Part shown: positions 18,282 through 26,721 of the stretch, piece by piece | Numbering within the stretch: the first letter of the stretch is position 1 | Layout: every line of letters begins with the position of its first letter | The notes under the pieces: model-generated | Told to the model about the DNA's origin: nothing | What the model saw: the letters and a program-made list of their open reading frames with translations, nothing else | The model's database searches: none | Translations under genes and position numbers: made by a program | Source of the DNA: Streptomyces sp. TP-A0356 | GTDB lineage: Bacteria; Actinomycetota; Actinomycetes; Streptomycetales; Streptomycetaceae | Direction of reading: 5' to 3' | DNA length: 64,000 bases | Assembly (NCBI RefSeq): GCF_001417775.1 | Contig: NZ_BBZJ01000016.1 | Span: 186,001 to 250,000, forward strand

Positions 18282-19511
18282 GTGGGCGTTGCCACCGCGT
18301 CGTCCGAACCCGCCTCGGAATCCGTTCGGACCGCGCCCGGCCGTGCGCACTGGCTGCGCGTCGCCCGCGAGACGGCCGACGACCTGGCCACTGACGCGGT
18401 GGCCAGGGAGCAGGCGGGCAAGGCCCCGCTGGACGAGGTGTCCCGACTGCGTGAGGCGGGACTGCTCAGGCTCCTCATACCGGCTGAGCTAGGGGGAGGC
18501 GGGGCGGACTGGGACACGGCCTACGACGTCGTCCGGGAGATCGCCGCAGCCGACGGCGCGATCGGTCAGCTGCTCGGCTGTCACTACTTCCTGTCGTGGA
18601 GTGCCCGGTACTTCACCGAGCCCGCTCGCGCCGCCCGACTCGAGCGGCAGTCCGCGACCCAGGAGTGGTGCTGGGGCGGTGGTTTCGCTTCTCACGAACC
18701 GCCTCCGACGCTGGCCAGGGCATCCCGTGGCTATGTGCTCGACGGTCGTCAGAGCTACGCCACGGGGGTTCTGGTCGCCGACCGCCTCGCCGTGCGGGCC
18801 GTACGAGCAGACACCGGCGAACCACTCGCCGTCGTCGTGGATCCCGCCCACCACGCCGTGACGATCGGCGGCGACGCCGACACCTTCGGCCAGCGGCTCG
18901 CGGCCGGCGGCAGCGTGGAGTTCGACGCCGTGCCGGTCGCGGCCCACGACGTACTCGGCTCCCTGTCCGCCGACGAGGATGTCCTGTCGCCCCTGGCTGC
19001 TCTCACATCGCCGGTCGGACGTCTCCTCTCCGTCCAGCTCCTTCTCGGCATGGCTGAGGGAGTGCTCGCCGAAGCCCGTGAGTACCGCAGGGTCGGCTAC
19101 TCACCCTGGCATCCCGCCTCGCCGGCCGGCTCTCCCCAGGACCCGCAGGTGCTGGCCACCTACGGAGAACTCACCGTCCTCGCCCGCTCCGCCTCCGCGC
19201 TCAACGAACAAGCACTTCAAGCCGTGCACGGCGGTCTGGCGCGCGGCGAGGACCTCACCTACGACGAGTACGCGGACATCTCGGTCCTCGTGGCCATGGC
19301 CGAAGCCGCCGCCTCCAGGGCTGCGCAGGAGTCCACCACCCGCGCCCTCGACATCATCGGCGCCCGCTCCGCGTCCTCGCGGCTGGGCTTCGACCGTTTC
19401 TGGCGCAATGCGCGGACCCACACCTTGTACGAGCCCGTCTCCCACCGGCTTCGCGACGTCGGGGATTACTTCCTCAACGGTGCCCATCCTCCGTTCGTCC
19501 TGCCTGTCTGA
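18282..19511 (+). CDS. SfnB/DszC-like acyl-CoA-dehydrogenase-fold flavin monooxygenase
   Basis: A 409-residue protein of the acyl-CoA dehydrogenase fold, closest in pattern to SfnB/DszC enzymes that act with reduced flavin in sulfone/sulfonate scavenging. Visible are the N-terminal helical domain (LREAGLLRLLIPAELGGGG), the middle LLGCHYFLSWSARYF and GGFASHEPPPTLARASRGYVLDG, and the C-terminal four-helix part ending SRLGFDRFWRNARTHTLYEPVSHRLRDVG in pieces SSRLGFDRFWRNARTHTL and YEPVSHRLRDVGDYFL. Family catalytic glutamate of true dehydrogenases is not evident, in keeping with a monooxygenase. GTG 18282 has GAGGAG eight bases upstream. The frame stays open back to 17977, through the leader relic. 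It probably desulfurises an organosulfur compound (inference). Confidence 0.85.
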   Translation: MGVATASSEPASESVRTAPGRAHWLRVARETADDLATDAVAREQAGKAPLDEVSRLREAGLLRLLIPAELGGGGADWDTAYDVVREIAAADGAIGQLLGCHYFLSWSARYFTEPARAARLERQSATQEWCWGGGFASHEPPPTLARASRGYVLDGRQSYATGVLVADRLAVRAVRADTGEPLAVVVDPAHHAVTIGGDADTFGQRLAAGGSVEFDAVPVAAHDVLGSLSADEDVLSPLAALTSPVGRLLSVQLLLGMAEGVLAEAREYRRVGYSPWHPASPAGSPQDPQVLATYGELTVLARSASALNEQALQAVHGGLARGEDLTYDEYADISVLVAMAEAAASRAAQESTTRALDIIGARSASSRLGFDRFWRNARTHTLYEPVSHRLRDVGDYFLNGAHPPFVLPV

Positions 19512-19565
19512 CCGCGCGATACCGCTTGAATTCCCCGCCGGCTCGGGCCTGATCGGCATGCGCCA

Positions 19566-19616
19566 CGCGACGTCGATCTGCGACGTCAGGCCAGCGCCAT
19601 CTGTGCCGGCCGCTGA
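19566..19616 (+). other. leader-peptide-like sequence without a clear start
   Basis: One frame reads RDVDLRRQASAICAGR followed by TGA at 19614-19616, fitting the H/V-D-L-x-R-x-x-S-A-x-C leader signature. No ATG or GTG lies in this frame between the preceding TGA and the motif, so it may be degenerate. It precedes the decayed transporter cluster. Confidence 0.5.
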
Positions 19617-19841
19617 ACAGGCCGGCGGGCACCGCTCTCCCGCTCCACTTCACAGTCGGCTACCAGCCCATACCGCTGTTGCCGTAGACGACTGATTTCC
19701 CGCAGGCATTTCTGACGCGGTCTCTCTCCACTATTGCCGCGCGCCTTGCTTGCGCCTGACTCTCGACCACTGCTTTCGGTTGGCGCTTCGGCGTGCCGAT
19801 GCATCCACGCCGCTCTCCATTCGTTTGAACAGGAACTCTTC

Positions 19842-20163
19842 ATGGCCACTACGGCAGCGACCAGACGCCAGGTCCTCTCTCTGCTCGGTCTTTCGGCGGT
19901 GGCCGTGAGTTGCGGCACCGCGACCGGAGCCACTTCCGGTAAGAGCCAGATCAAGACGCTCCGCTACCAGGGCTGGGCAGGACAGGTCACCTTGCCGGAA
20001 CTGGCCGAGGATCTCGGCTATCTGGAGGACGTGAAGCTGAAGTGGGTCGGCAACACGATCAGCGGGCCGCAGGACATCCAGTCCGCGCCTACAACGGCTT
20101 CTACGTCCTCAAGGACAGCCCCATCCACTCGGCCCGCGATCTGGTCGGCAAGAAGGTCGGGAA
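19842..20163 (+). pseudogene. truncated sulfonate-type ABC substrate-binding protein
   Basis: ATG 19842 begins MATTAATRRQVLSLLGLSAV with a lipobox-like AVSCGT and the binding-protein start TLRYQGWAGQVTLPELAEDLGY. Around 20088 the frame breaks; AYNGFYVLKDSPIHSARDLV continues one frame over (20090-20160), typical of SsuA proteins about 50 residues further on. An internal deletion with frameshift is inferred. The rest of the gene and its permease and ATPase are missing. Confidence 0.8.
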
Positions 20164-20164
20164 T

Positions 20165-20393
20165 ACGGGCCCGGCAGGCGGCGGCGATGGCGGCGCACGC
20201 CCGCTGGATGTACACCGCGGCGCTCGCGCGCACCGAGACCCGCAGCATGGCCAAACGCCTCGACTTCCCGGCACAGGACCCCCGGCAGCACCACCGCATC
20301 GTCACCGGCGGCCTCGACCAGGTGTGGACCCGCACCGAGCCCCTGACGACCGCACTGACAGCACCGGCCGCACCACTGGAGGTGGCTTCGTGA
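20165..20393 (+). pseudogene. C-terminal remnant of AprA-like flavoprotein
   Basis: The frame reads AAHARWMYTAALARTETRS then HHRIVTGGLDQVWTRTEPL and TGA 20391-20393. It aligns with the EMAARASLARTESRWGLY region and following C-terminus of the intact flavoprotein at 14850-17597. Only about the last 70 residues survive and they are not fused to HEAT repeats. Confidence 0.75.
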
Positions 20394-20490
20394 TCGAACT
20401 GGTCTCGGCAGAACGCTGTATCACCTGCGACAAGTGCATCAAGGTCTGCCCGACCAACGTCTTCGACCGCGGCGAGGACGGCATCCCCGG
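20390..20490 (+). pseudogene. N-terminal remnant of a ferredoxin
   Basis: GTG 20390, overlapping the flavoprotein stop and preceded by GGAGG, starts MIELVSAERCITCDKCIKVC and continues PTNVFDRGEDGIP. One complete C-x2-C-x2-C-x3-C cluster motif is present, then the sequence changes abruptly near 20490. The second cluster is lost. The frame stays open all the way into the Rrf2 gene at 20678. Confidence 0.75.
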
Positions 20491-20586
20491 CGATTCGTCT
20501 CACGCAAGTACCGCACCGCCCACCCGGTCGTCCGCGTTCACCCCGAGGGCGACGACGCCTCCCACTACACGCCCGCCGCGGCCTGA
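20491..20586 (+). pseudogene. C-terminal scrap, possibly TauD-like
   Basis: A 31-codon tail reading RKYRTAHPVVRVHPEGDD and ending at TGA 20584-20586. HPVVRVHPE resembles a conserved stretch of TauD/TfdA dioxygenases, but in those it is not so close to the C-terminus. The assignment is weak. Confidence 0.35.
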
Positions 20587-20677
20587 GCACGTCGACCGCC
20601 GGGCAGGGGACACCCGCCCCCTGCCCGGCGGCCCGCCCGCACGGACACCGACCCGAGCCGTACCGGATAATGCCCAC

Positions 20678-21136
20678 ATGCGGATCTCAGCCAGGGCGGA
20701 CTACGCGGTACGTGCCGCGCTGCAGCTCGCCGCGTCACGGGACGATGCGCCACTGAAGGCCGAGGCCATCGCCGACGCCCAGGACATCCCGCACAAATTC
20801 CTCGAAAGCATCCTGAACGACATGCGCCGCGGTGGTCTCGTGCTGAGCCAGCGCGGTGGCAACGGCGGCTACCGGCTGGCCAGACCCGCCGACTCCATCA
20901 GCATCGCCGACGTCATACGCACCGTGGACGGACCGCTGGTCTCGGTGCGCGGGGTCCGCCCCCCGGAACTTTCCTACTCCGGCGCCGCCGAGTCACTGCT
21001 CCCCCTGTGGATCGCACTGCGGTCCAACGTCCGCGAGATCCTCGAGGGTGTGTCGCTCGCCGAAGTCGCGTCGGCCCAACTACCCGACGCCGTAGCGGCG
21101 TTGACGAACACACCGGGCGCCTGGGTCAACCCCTGA
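20678..21136 (+). CDS. Rrf2 family transcriptional regulator without Fe-S cysteines
   Basis: A 152-residue winged-helix regulator: MRISARADYAVRAALQLAAS, the helix-turn-helix IADAQDIPHKFLESILNDMRR, wing GLVLSQRGGNGGYRLARPAD, and the dimerisation helix near the end. It contains no cysteine, so it cannot hold the [2Fe-2S] cluster of IscR, NsrR or RirA; in this it is like CymR, the cysteine-metabolism repressor of Firmicutes. ATG 20678 follows CCGGATAAT by a few bases, suggesting a short-leader or leaderless transcript. Lying beside sulfur genes and leader peptides, a role in sulfur control is plausible (inference). Confidence 0.87.
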   Translation: MRISARADYAVRAALQLAASRDDAPLKAEAIADAQDIPHKFLESILNDMRRGGLVLSQRGGNGGYRLARPADSISIADVIRTVDGPLVSVRGVRPPELSYSGAAESLLPLWIALRSNVREILEGVSLAEVASAQLPDAVAALTNTPGAWVNP

Positions 21137-21337
21137 CAGGCTGGATCACTCACAGCTGATCTCGCAGAGTCCGCCGGGCGTACCCGGCGCCACGGCGCCG
21201 TCCGTTGCCGAGGCCCGCCGCGAACTCGGTCAGCAGACGGTCGCGGACACGCAGGGCGGAGTCGCAGGTCCGGGCAGCGTCCGATCCGATGTCCCCGGCG
21301 TACCCTCTCTCGACTGCGCTGTTGACCGAGTTGCAGG
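21137..21337. other. 201-bp convergent intergenic region
   Basis: Between the convergent Rrf2 and DUF4387 genes. No ORF, repeat or clear terminator recognised. Confidence 0.5.
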
Positions 21338-21658
21338 TCAGTCAGGGGTGGCAGGGATGGCGAGGTCGACCAAGGGGGCGTACTGCTGGCCGCCGTAGCA
21401 GTCGGCGTCGTGGATGTCTCCCTGGCGGACCGGGCGGGGGAAGGAGACCTTGACGGCGTGGGCGAGCGCGTGGTGGACCAGCAGCACCTCGGCCGGGTCG
21501 GCGCCGTACAGGTCGGCGAAGAGCTGCGGGGTGAGCACGCCGGAGGTGGTGAGGAGGTCGTAGCTCTCCTGGTCGTGGCACATGAAGTCGAAGGTGAGCA
21601 CGAACGGGCCCGCGTTCTTCGAGCGGATCAGGGAGCACAGGTCGAGCAGCCGGGTCAC
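21338..21658 (-). CDS. DUF4387 protein
   Basis: A 106-residue soluble protein beginning MTRLLDLCSLIRSKNAGPF with internal TFDFMCHDQESYD and LYGADPAEVLLVHHALA, the pattern of DUF4387. This family is found next to AtuA/DUF1446 proteins and is sometimes fused to them. The start overlaps the AtuA stop by four bases (ATGA, 21655-21658), so the two are translationally coupled and probably form a complex. Biochemical role unknown. Confidence 0.82.
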   Translation of the reverse strand: MTRLLDLCSLIRSKNAGPFVLTFDFMCHDQESYDLLTTSGVLTPQLFADLYGADPAEVLLVHHALAHAVKVSFPRPVRQGDIHDADCYGGQQYAPLVDLAIPATPD

Positions 21659-23025
21659 GGGGCCACCTCCTCGTGGACGATACGGAACATCTCGTACGGG
21701 TCGGCCGGCACTGCGACGTGGTTGACGGTGAACCGGTAGACGGGGCCGCGGTCGGTCTCGGGCGGTGAGAAGGGGTAGGCGACGGTGCTGGCGAGGCCGT
21801 CGTAGCCGGGAACGGGCAGGTGGGAGGAGATGTGGGCGACGAAGGTCGCCACCGCGTGTGCGGTCTCCTGGGTGGGTGCGGTCACCGTGATGAGCACCCC
21901 GAGTTCGTGGACGGGATCGTTGCGTTGCGGGTCGCGTGCGCCGAGGACGGCGTCCTGGCCGTACAGGCGGTAGGCGATGCCGACCTGGTCGGGGTCGACC
22001 TGCCCGCCGAACACGTCGATGATCTTCGCACGGAAGTAGTCCTGGGCCATGGGAATCAGCTTCGGCAGCTCTTCGATGACGACGCGGTCACGTATCCCGC
22101 CCACCGCGATGGTCTGGTAGCCGGCCAGCCGCGACCCCTCCAGCTTGACCGTGTAGGTGTCGCTGTGCCGGAACTCGGCGCCGGCCACCCGGACGCGCCG
22201 CTCGTCCAGGGCGGTGTAGGTGGCGCGGGTGGTGTCGAGTACGCCTGAGGGTTCGGTGATCAGGTACGGGTTGGCGTTCTCGTACAGGGTGTGAGCGGCC
22301 ACCGAGTGCGGGGTCAGCCGGGCGGCGGGGTCCAGTGGTTCCACGTCGAAGTGGTCGTCGCGCAGGTGGACGAACAGGCCGTCGGCGCTGGGCGGGACCG
22401 CGCACGCCGCGCCGCACTCGACGGTCTTGGCCATGTGCCAAGTCAGGCCCGGGTCCGCCCCCCGCAGGTGCGGGACCGCGGCGAACAGGGCGGTGTCACT
22501 GGCGCGTCCGGCCAGGACGACATCGGCGCCCTCACGGAGAGCACGCTGGATCGGCTCCACGCCCATCATGCCGACGACATGACTGCTCGTCAGGATGTCG
22601 AGGTCGAGCGGTGGCGCGGGGGCGAGGGGACGGACACGCCCCTCGGCGTAGTACTTGGCGAGCCGGACCGGGTCCTGGTCGGCGTAGATGCGGGCCGCCG
22701 TGAACGACAGGCCCTCCTCGGCGGCGATCTCGTGGGCGAGGGAGGCGACCAGATCGACTCCTGTGTCGCGTCCGCTCGTGCCGCAGGAACCGATGATCAG
22801 CGGGACCCCCAGGGTGTCGCGGGCCTTCAGCAGCAGCCGCAGGTCGCGGCGTACGGCCTCACGGGACAGCTTCGGCTCTCCACTGCCCAGGTAGAACGGT
22901 CCGCTGTCGGTCGACCCCGCGTCGCAGGCGATCACATGCGGCCGCAGCGCGACACCGCGTTCCAGGGAAACGGCCGGAAAGCCTGCTCCGAGCGCCCCGG
23001 TGGGCGCCAGAATCCTGATTTCCAT
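21655..23025 (-). CDS. AtuA family (DUF1446) protein
   Basis: A 456-residue cytoplasmic protein of the AtuA family. AtuA is required for acyclic terpene use in Pseudomonas, but the family is wider and its reaction is not established. Motifs: IRILAPTGALGAGFP, VIACDAGSTDSGPFYLGSG, LIIGSCGTSGRDTGVD and VVLAGRASDTALFAAVP. Here it is paired with DUF4387 and with a GntR regulator and ABC importer on the same strand; no atuB-H, acyl-CoA carboxylase or CoA ligase is nearby, so terpene catabolism is not supported. The promoter contains a half-site (TATAGCA at 23061) of the palindromes near the other genes of the locus. Confidence 0.85.
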   Translation of the reverse strand: MEIRILAPTGALGAGFPAVSLERGVALRPHVIACDAGSTDSGPFYLGSGEPKLSREAVRRDLRLLLKARDTLGVPLIIGSCGTSGRDTGVDLVASLAHEIAAEEGLSFTAARIYADQDPVRLAKYYAEGRVRPLAPAPPLDLDILTSSHVVGMMGVEPIQRALREGADVVLAGRASDTALFAAVPHLRGADPGLTWHMAKTVECGAACAVPPSADGLFVHLRDDHFDVEPLDPAARLTPHSVAAHTLYENANPYLITEPSGVLDTTRATYTALDERRVRVAGAEFRHSDTYTVKLEGSRLAGYQTIAVGGIRDRVVIEELPKLIPMAQDYFRAKIIDVFGGQVDPDQVGIAYRLYGQDAVLGARDPQRNDPVHELGVLITVTAPTQETAHAVATFVAHISSHLPVPGYDGLASTVAYPFSPPETDRGPVYRFTVNHVAVPADPYEMFRIVHEEVAP

Positions 23026-23060
23026 CTCTCGTCCTCTTCATGAGGGACTTGTCTATTAGA

Positions 23061-23067
23061 TATAGCA
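23061..23067 (-). promoter_or_regulatory. GntR half-site upstream of the AtuA gene
   Basis: TATAGCA in the context ATTAGATATAGCAAG, about 36 bp before the ATG at 23025. It shares TATAGCA and an adjoining CTATTAG/CTAATAG-like stretch with the perfect palindrome at 27878. Confidence 0.4.
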
Positions 23068-23108
23068 AGTGGCCACGAGGAGGCCCTCCCGAGCGGAGGG
23101 GCCCCTCC

Positions 23109-23822
23109 TCAGGTGCGGTCCCAGCCGACGAGCTCCCCGACGGCCGACATGGCGTGGGCACGGGCGAGTTGCTCGGCGCGGTCGGCGTCGCGGGCGCGCA
23201 GTGCGTCGAGGATCTCCCGGTGCTGCTGGTAGCGCTGTTCCTGGCCGGCGGTGCGGCCGGCGGTGAGCTGGGCGGAGGCGATCTTCAGGCGCTCGGAGCG
23301 GCTGAAGGCCCGCACCTGGTCCAGGGTGCGCATGAGTTGGGCGTTGTCGGCGGCGGCTTCGACCGCGCCGTGAAAGTCGCGCACGGCGTGGAAGATGCGC
23401 TCGATCTGATGGGGGGACAGATCACGGCCGGCGGCCCGGTCGGCGCGCAGCGTCTCGGCGGCCTCGTCCGCCTCGTCCAAGAGTCGCTCCATGCCATCCA
23501 GCTGCTCGGGAGTCGCCTTCTCGGCGGCGAAGCGCGCGGCCACTGCTTCCAGGGCAGCCTCGATGGTGCCGCTCTCACTGCGGGCGAGCGGGGAGACGGT
23601 GGCCACGCGCAGCGAGCGGGGCCCGGTGCGCTCGACGAGTTGCTCCTGCTCCAGGCGGCGCAGGGCTTCGCGCACCGGGGTGGGGCTGACGCCGAGGCGT
23701 TCGGCCAGCCCTCGCTCGGTGATCTTCTCGCCCCAGGCGAGGTCACCTTGGACGATCGCCGCCCGAAGGGCGTGGTAGGCCTGCTCGGACAGGGACTGCG
23801 AGCTGAGCGCGGGGAGCGGCAT
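23109..23822 (-). CDS. GntR family regulator, FCD domain
   Basis: A 237-residue FadR-subfamily repressor. The N-terminal winged helix shows LSEQAYHALRAAIVQGDLAWGEKITERGLAERLGVSPTPVREALRRL (in pieces: LRAAIVQGDLAWGEKI, ERGLAERLGVSPTPVREALR). The C-terminal all-helical FCD ligand domain runs from about residue 75. Members usually bind organic acids. It sits between the transporter genes and AtuA on the same strand, and a 14-bp palindrome lies 15 bp before its ATG, so it is probably autoregulated and controls the whole locus. Confidence 0.9.
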   Translation of the reverse strand: MPLPALSSQSLSEQAYHALRAAIVQGDLAWGEKITERGLAERLGVSPTPVREALRRLEQEQLVERTGPRSLRVATVSPLARSESGTIEAALEAVAARFAAEKATPEQLDGMERLLDEADEAAETLRADRAAGRDLSPHQIERIFHAVRDFHGAVEAAADNAQLMRTLDQVRAFSRSERLKIASAQLTAGRTAGQEQRYQQHREILDALRARDADRAEQLARAHAMSAVGELVGWDRT

Positions 23823-23836
23823 GGACGTATTCGATA

Positions 23837-23850
23837 TGTGCTACAGCACA
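23837..23850. promoter_or_regulatory. TGTGCTACAGCACA palindrome before the GntR/FCD gene
   Basis: TGTGCT-AC-AGCACA, a perfect inverted repeat 15 bp upstream of the regulator start and overlapping the stop codon of the ABC ATPase gene. It is probably the autoregulatory operator. Confidence 0.6.
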
Positions 23851-24977
23851 TTGTCAAACGTGTCCAGGGGCGTGGACGGCGCCGGGTCCTCGATGGGGAA
23901 GTGGTCGGGATCGTCGGTGACGACGGTGGCGCTTTCGGGGGCGACGGTGACCTGGACGGTGGCCTCGGGCAGCCGCCGGGGGCTGAGGGCCTGCAGTTCG
24001 TGAGGCCCGACCCGGAGGGTGTAGAGATAGTGGTCGCCGAGGAAGGTGGCACGGGTGATCGCCGCCTGCCAGGTGGGTGCGCCAGGGGCGGCGGGGGTGT
24101 CGAGGAGGAGGGACTCGGGGCGCAGGGCGAGCGTGACCGGTCCGGGCGGCGGCGGGGTGAGCGCGTGGAAGGGCAGGCCGCCGGGCAGGTGGGGGGCCTC
24201 CAGGAGCCACGCGGAGCCGTCGAGCTTGCGGGCGGTGCCGGTGAGAAAGGTGCAGCGGCCGAGGAACTCGGCGACGAAACGGCTGCCGGGGCGCTGGTAG
24301 ACGTCCTCGGGTGTGCCGGCGCGGACGATGCGGCCGCGGTTCATGACCAGGACGCGGTCGCTCATGGCGAGCGCCTCGGTCTGGTCGTGGGTGACGAAGA
24401 CGGTCGTGATGCCGAGGTCGCGTTGCAGCTCGCCCAGCCATTCGCGGGCGCGGTCGCGGAGCCTGGCGTCCAGGTTGGAGAACGGCTCGTCCAGCAGCAG
24501 CGCGCGGGGGCCGTGGGCGAGCGCGCGGGCCAGGGCGACCCGCTGCTGCTGTCCGCCCGACAGCTCGTGGGGATAGGCGTCGGCACGGGGAACGAGTTCG
24601 ACCAGTTCGAGGATGTCGGCCACGCGGTGCTTCATCTCGATGCGCCCGGCCTTGCGGATCCTGAGCGGGAAGGCGACGTTCTCGGCGACGGTCAGGTGCG
24701 GCCACAGCGCGTAGGACTGGAAGACGACGCCGAGGTCGCGCTGCTCGGCGGGCAGATTGCGTCCCGCGGCGTCGAACAGCACGCGGTCGCCGTGGGCGAT
24801 GGTGCCGGCGTCGGGGGTGTGGAACCCGGCGATCGACATGAGCGTGGTGGTCTTGCCGCAGCCGCTGGGGCCGAGCAGGGTCACGAAACGACCGTCGGGG
24901 ACGGTGAAGTCGACCTGGTCGAGGACCTTGGCGGTCCCGAAGGTCTGGCTGAGCCGGCGGACGGTGATCTCAGGCAT
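23841..24977 (-). CDS. ABC transporter ATP-binding protein, PotA/FbpC type
   Basis: A 378-residue importer ATPase with a TOBE tail. Walker A LLGPSGCGKTTTLMSIAGF, Q-loop VVFQSYALWPHLTVAENVAFPL, signature [16 protein letters not shown], Walker B ALLLDEPFSNLDA and switch VFVTHDQTEALAMSDRV are all intact; residues about 280-370 form the regulatory TOBE region. ATG 24977 (MPEITVRRLSQTFG) is the family start and overlaps the permease stop by eight bases. It serves the permease and binding protein upstream. Confidence 0.9.
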   Translation of the reverse strand: MPEITVRRLSQTFGTAKVLDQVDFTVPDGRFVTLLGPSGCGKTTTLMSIAGFHTPDAGTIAHGDRVLFDAAGRNLPAEQRDLGVVFQSYALWPHLTVAENVAFPLRIRKAGRIEMKHRVADILELVELVPRADAYPHELSGGQQQRVALARALAHGPRALLLDEPFSNLDARLRDRAREWLGELQRDLGITTVFVTHDQTEALAMSDRVLVMNRGRIVRAGTPEDVYQRPGSRFVAEFLGRCTFLTGTARKLDGSAWLLEAPHLPGGLPFHALTPPPPGPVTLALRPESLLLDTPAAPGAPTWQAAITRATFLGDHYLYTLRVGPHELQALSPRRLPEATVQVTVAPESATVVTDDPDHFPIEDPAPSTPLDTFDNVL

Positions 24978-26715
24978 GGCGGCGGGCTTTCTTGCGCAGG
25001 GTCCAGCCCAGGCCGAGGCCGAGGGCAAGGGCGACCAGGAGGACTTGGACCAGGGCGAGGGCGGCGACCGGGCCCGGCAGCCCTTTCGACCAGGTCTGGA
25101 GCATGGTGGTCCCCATGAGCTCGGTGCCGGGCTTGCTCAGGAAGACCACCGGGTCGTAGTCGCTGATCAGGGTCACGAACATCAGCACCAGGGCGCTGAG
25201 CAGCGCGGGGCGCAGCAGGGGCAGGGTGATGCGGCGGGTGGTGGTCCACCAGCCGGCGCCCGAGGCCGCGGATGCCTTGGCCAACTCGGGGCTGAGGCGG
25301 GCCAGGGCCGGGGCGAGGATGACGTACGAGAGGGTCATGTTGCGCACGCACAGCGCGACGAGTTCGCCCCACAGACTGGTGCGGAGCATCGCGCCGGGCC
25401 AGTCCACGATGAGGAACAGCCAGAAGAAGCCGACCCCGAACACGATGCCGGGGGTGGCCCGCGGATAGACCAGCAGCGCGGGCAGGGTGCGCCGGAGCCG
25501 GAACCCGGAGCGGTGGGCGATCACGGTGGCCAGGGCGACCAGGGCGACGGTGACGACGCTGCCGATCGCGGCCACGGTCAGGCTGTCGGTGATGGCCCGG
25601 TGCAGGGTGGGGTCGGTCCAGATCTGCCGCCAGTTGTCGCCGGTCCACAGGTGCCAGGGCGCGACCAGGGTGGTCAGGGAGGTGACGCTGGACATCAGCG
25701 CCAGACCCAGCAGCGGGATCACCGACGTGAGCGCGACGAACGCGGCCGAGGCGGCGATGACCGGCGCGCGCCAGCGGCCCAGGTCCATCGGGTGCGCGGG
25801 TGGGGTGGCGCGGGCGCCGGCGGTGTAGCGGGCGGAGTGGCGCAGCAGCCGTCCGCGCAGCAGCAGGATGCCGGAGACCACAACCAGCAGCAGGATCGCT
25901 CCGGCGGAGACGATCGGCGGGTCGGGAACGGGGCTGTTGGACCAGGAGTCGTAGAGGTAGCTCGCGATGAACTGGATGTTCGCCGGCCGCCCCAGGAACA
26001 GCGGGATGCCGAGCACCTCCAGACAGAGGGTGAAGATCAGCATCCCGCTGTCGAGCAGCGCGGTGCGCAGCGTCGGCACGGTCACCGTGCGCAGCACGAG
26101 AAGGGTGCCGCCGCCCGAGGCACGCACGGCGTCCTCCAGGGTTCCGTCGGCGCCTTCCAGGACGGCCTTGCAGGTCAGATAGGCGATGGGGAGGGTGAGC
26201 ACGGCGCCCAGCGTCGACATGCCCGGGAGCGAGGTGAGATTCCAGACGGGCAGGTGCAGGTTCTTGTGCCACAGCTGGGTGAGGTAGCCGGACGGTCCGT
26301 ACAGGGATTCCCAGCCCACGATCAGGCCGAGCGGGGGGATGAGCAGCGGGGCCAGTAGCGCGGGTCCGAGCAGGCGCCGCCCCGGGACGTTGGTGCGGGT
26401 GACCAGGACGGCGAAGGCGGCGCCCAGCGCGACCGCGGCCGTGGTGGCGCAGGTGGCGAAGAGGACGGTGTTCAGGGCCGCGGTACGGAAGGCGGGGTCG
26501 GTGAACAGCTGCCGGTAGGCGTCGACGCTCAGCACACCGCCGGGCAGGTAGTACGGCTTGGACAGCAGCGACGTGTAGACCAGCGGCACCAGCGGCGCCA
26601 GGGCCGGCACGGCGACCAGGGCCCAGACCAGGTACTGGCCCGGGGCGGCGGGAGCGAGGCGGCGCCGGTCGCGTCGCAGCGGGGCGAGCTGTGCCGGGAA
26701 CGTGTCGGGTGTCAT
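24970..26715 (-). CDS. two-domain ABC permease, iron(III)/polyamine type
   Basis: A 581-residue permease carrying both membrane domains in one chain, about twelve segments, as in FbpB/AfuB and 2-aminoethylphosphonate or thiamine-type importers. Each half has an EAA-type loop: EDAVRASGGGTLLVLRTVTVP in the first (EDAVRASGGGTLLVLR) and LAKASAASGAGWWTTTRRITLP in the second (AKASAASGAGWWTTTR). It starts six bases after the binding-protein stop, so the transporter is one operon. Substrate unknown: the family covers ferric iron, phosphonates and small anions. Confidence 0.88.
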   Translation of the reverse strand: MTPDTFPAQLAPLRRDRRRLAPAAPGQYLVWALVAVPALAPLVPLVYTSLLSKPYYLPGGVLSVDAYRQLFTDPAFRTAALNTVLFATCATTAAVALGAAFAVLVTRTNVPGRRLLGPALLAPLLIPPLGLIVGWESLYGPSGYLTQLWHKNLHLPVWNLTSLPGMSTLGAVLTLPIAYLTCKAVLEGADGTLEDAVRASGGGTLLVLRTVTVPTLRTALLDSGMLIFTLCLEVLGIPLFLGRPANIQFIASYLYDSWSNSPVPDPPIVSAGAILLLVVVSGILLLRGRLLRHSARYTAGARATPPAHPMDLGRWRAPVIAASAAFVALTSVIPLLGLALMSSVTSLTTLVAPWHLWTGDNWRQIWTDPTLHRAITDSLTVAAIGSVVTVALVALATVIAHRSGFRLRRTLPALLVYPRATPGIVFGVGFFWLFLIVDWPGAMLRTSLWGELVALCVRNMTLSYVILAPALARLSPELAKASAASGAGWWTTTRRITLPLLRPALLSALVLMFVTLISDYDPVVFLSKPGTELMGTTMLQTWSKGLPGPVAALALVQVLLVALALGLGLGWTLRKKARRHA

Positions 26716-26721
26716 GGCGGG

